Source: Bacillota bacterium
GTDB lineage: Bacteria; Bacillota; Clostridia; Christensenellales; CAG-138
NCBI GenBank assembly: GCA_023399275.1
Contig: JAEWQH010000119.1
Span: 1 to 22,242, forward strand
Direction: 5' to 3'
DNA length: 22,242 nucleotides
Shown here: in pieces, positions 22,112-22,242 of the stretch
How the letters are laid out: the number at the start of each line of letters is the position of its first letter
Numbering within the stretch: the first letter of the stretch is position 1
The notes under the pieces: generated by a model
The model's database searches: none
What the model was told of the DNA's origin: nothing
What the model saw: the letters and a program-made list of their open reading frames with translations, nothing else
Program-made: the position numbers and the translations under genes

Positions 22112-22242
22112 CTGCCGCATGGCCCGCATGTCGGGCATCGGGGTGTACCTGCGCAACGTCGCACCCCGTTGCATGGCGCTGCTGGCGGATGCCGTCCGGT
22201 TTCGCCTGTTGGGGTATGACGGCGCATTCCCTGTGCCAGATG
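22092..22242 (+). CDS. Glycosyltransferase, N-terminal part (GT4-like), cut by the window end
   Basis: An open frame starts at ATG 22092 inside the end of the previous gene and runs off the window without a stop after 50 codons. It begins MKTLAIDCRMARMSGIGVYL, which resembles the N-terminus of GT4 mannosyltransferase-like enzymes (an IDxR segment followed by SGIGxY, where the glycine-rich turn lies at the nucleotide-sugar/acceptor cleft). The overlap of 20 bases with the preceding gene fits the coupled layout of the locus. Only the start is visible, so specificity cannot be judged. Confidence 0.72.
   Translation, partial: MKTLAIDCRMARMSGIGVYLRNVAPRCMALLADAVRFRLLGYDGAFPVPD

Overview
The window is a dense, one-directional surface-glycan biosynthesis locus from a Gram-negative bacterium. 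All supported genes are on the + strand and most overlap or are only a few bases apart. High GC with strong GC3 bias in most genes, together with the gene content, would fit a Desulfovibrio-like member of the Desulfobacterota. That placement is a guess from style, because no rRNA or other marker is present.

Layout. (a) 36-3703 is a GDP-L-fucose cassette: manC, gmd and fcl. It makes GDP-mannose, then GDP-4-keto-6-deoxymannose, then GDP-fucose; the phosphomannomutase must lie elsewhere. A 48-codon ORF sits exactly between manC and gmd, with ATGA overlaps at both ends. (b) 3697-5535 is a single-chain ABC exporter, a candidate flippase for a lipid-linked glycan. (c) 5582-10879 is a complete CMP-pseudaminic acid pathway, pseB-pseC-pseF-pseGH-pseI. 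All six activities are carried by five genes because the PseG hydrolase is fused to a PseH-like acetyltransferase. (d) About 10880-14345 is an AT-rich insert inside the GC-rich locus. It encodes a LIC12162-family putative transferase with a nine-G tract in its reading frame, and a capsule-type GT-B-like glycosyltransferase. (e) 14348-16105 is a two-domain protein: a GT-A glycosyltransferase joined to a TIGR04325 (LIC12133) family methyltransferase. (f) 16253-18401 holds a DegT-family sugar aminotransferase of the 3-aminotransferase type and an extended SDR in which the expected catalytic Tyr is Asn. (g) 18398-22242 is a run of five overlapping glycosyltransferase genes; the last is cut by the window end.

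Working together, (a), (c) and (f) make activated sugars (GDP-fucose, CMP-pseudaminic acid and probably an amino-deoxy sugar). The glycosyltransferases in (d), (e) and (g) would assemble a repeat unit or glycan, and the ABC exporter may flip it. No Maf-type flagellin glycosyltransferase, Wzx/Wzy, initiating phosphoglycosyltransferase or flagellin gene is in the window. A cell-surface polysaccharide (O-antigen or capsule) therefore seems more likely than flagellin glycosylation, but the destination is inferred.

No tRNA, rRNA, CRISPR, transposase or integrase was seen. No gene-free stretch exceeds about 150 bases.
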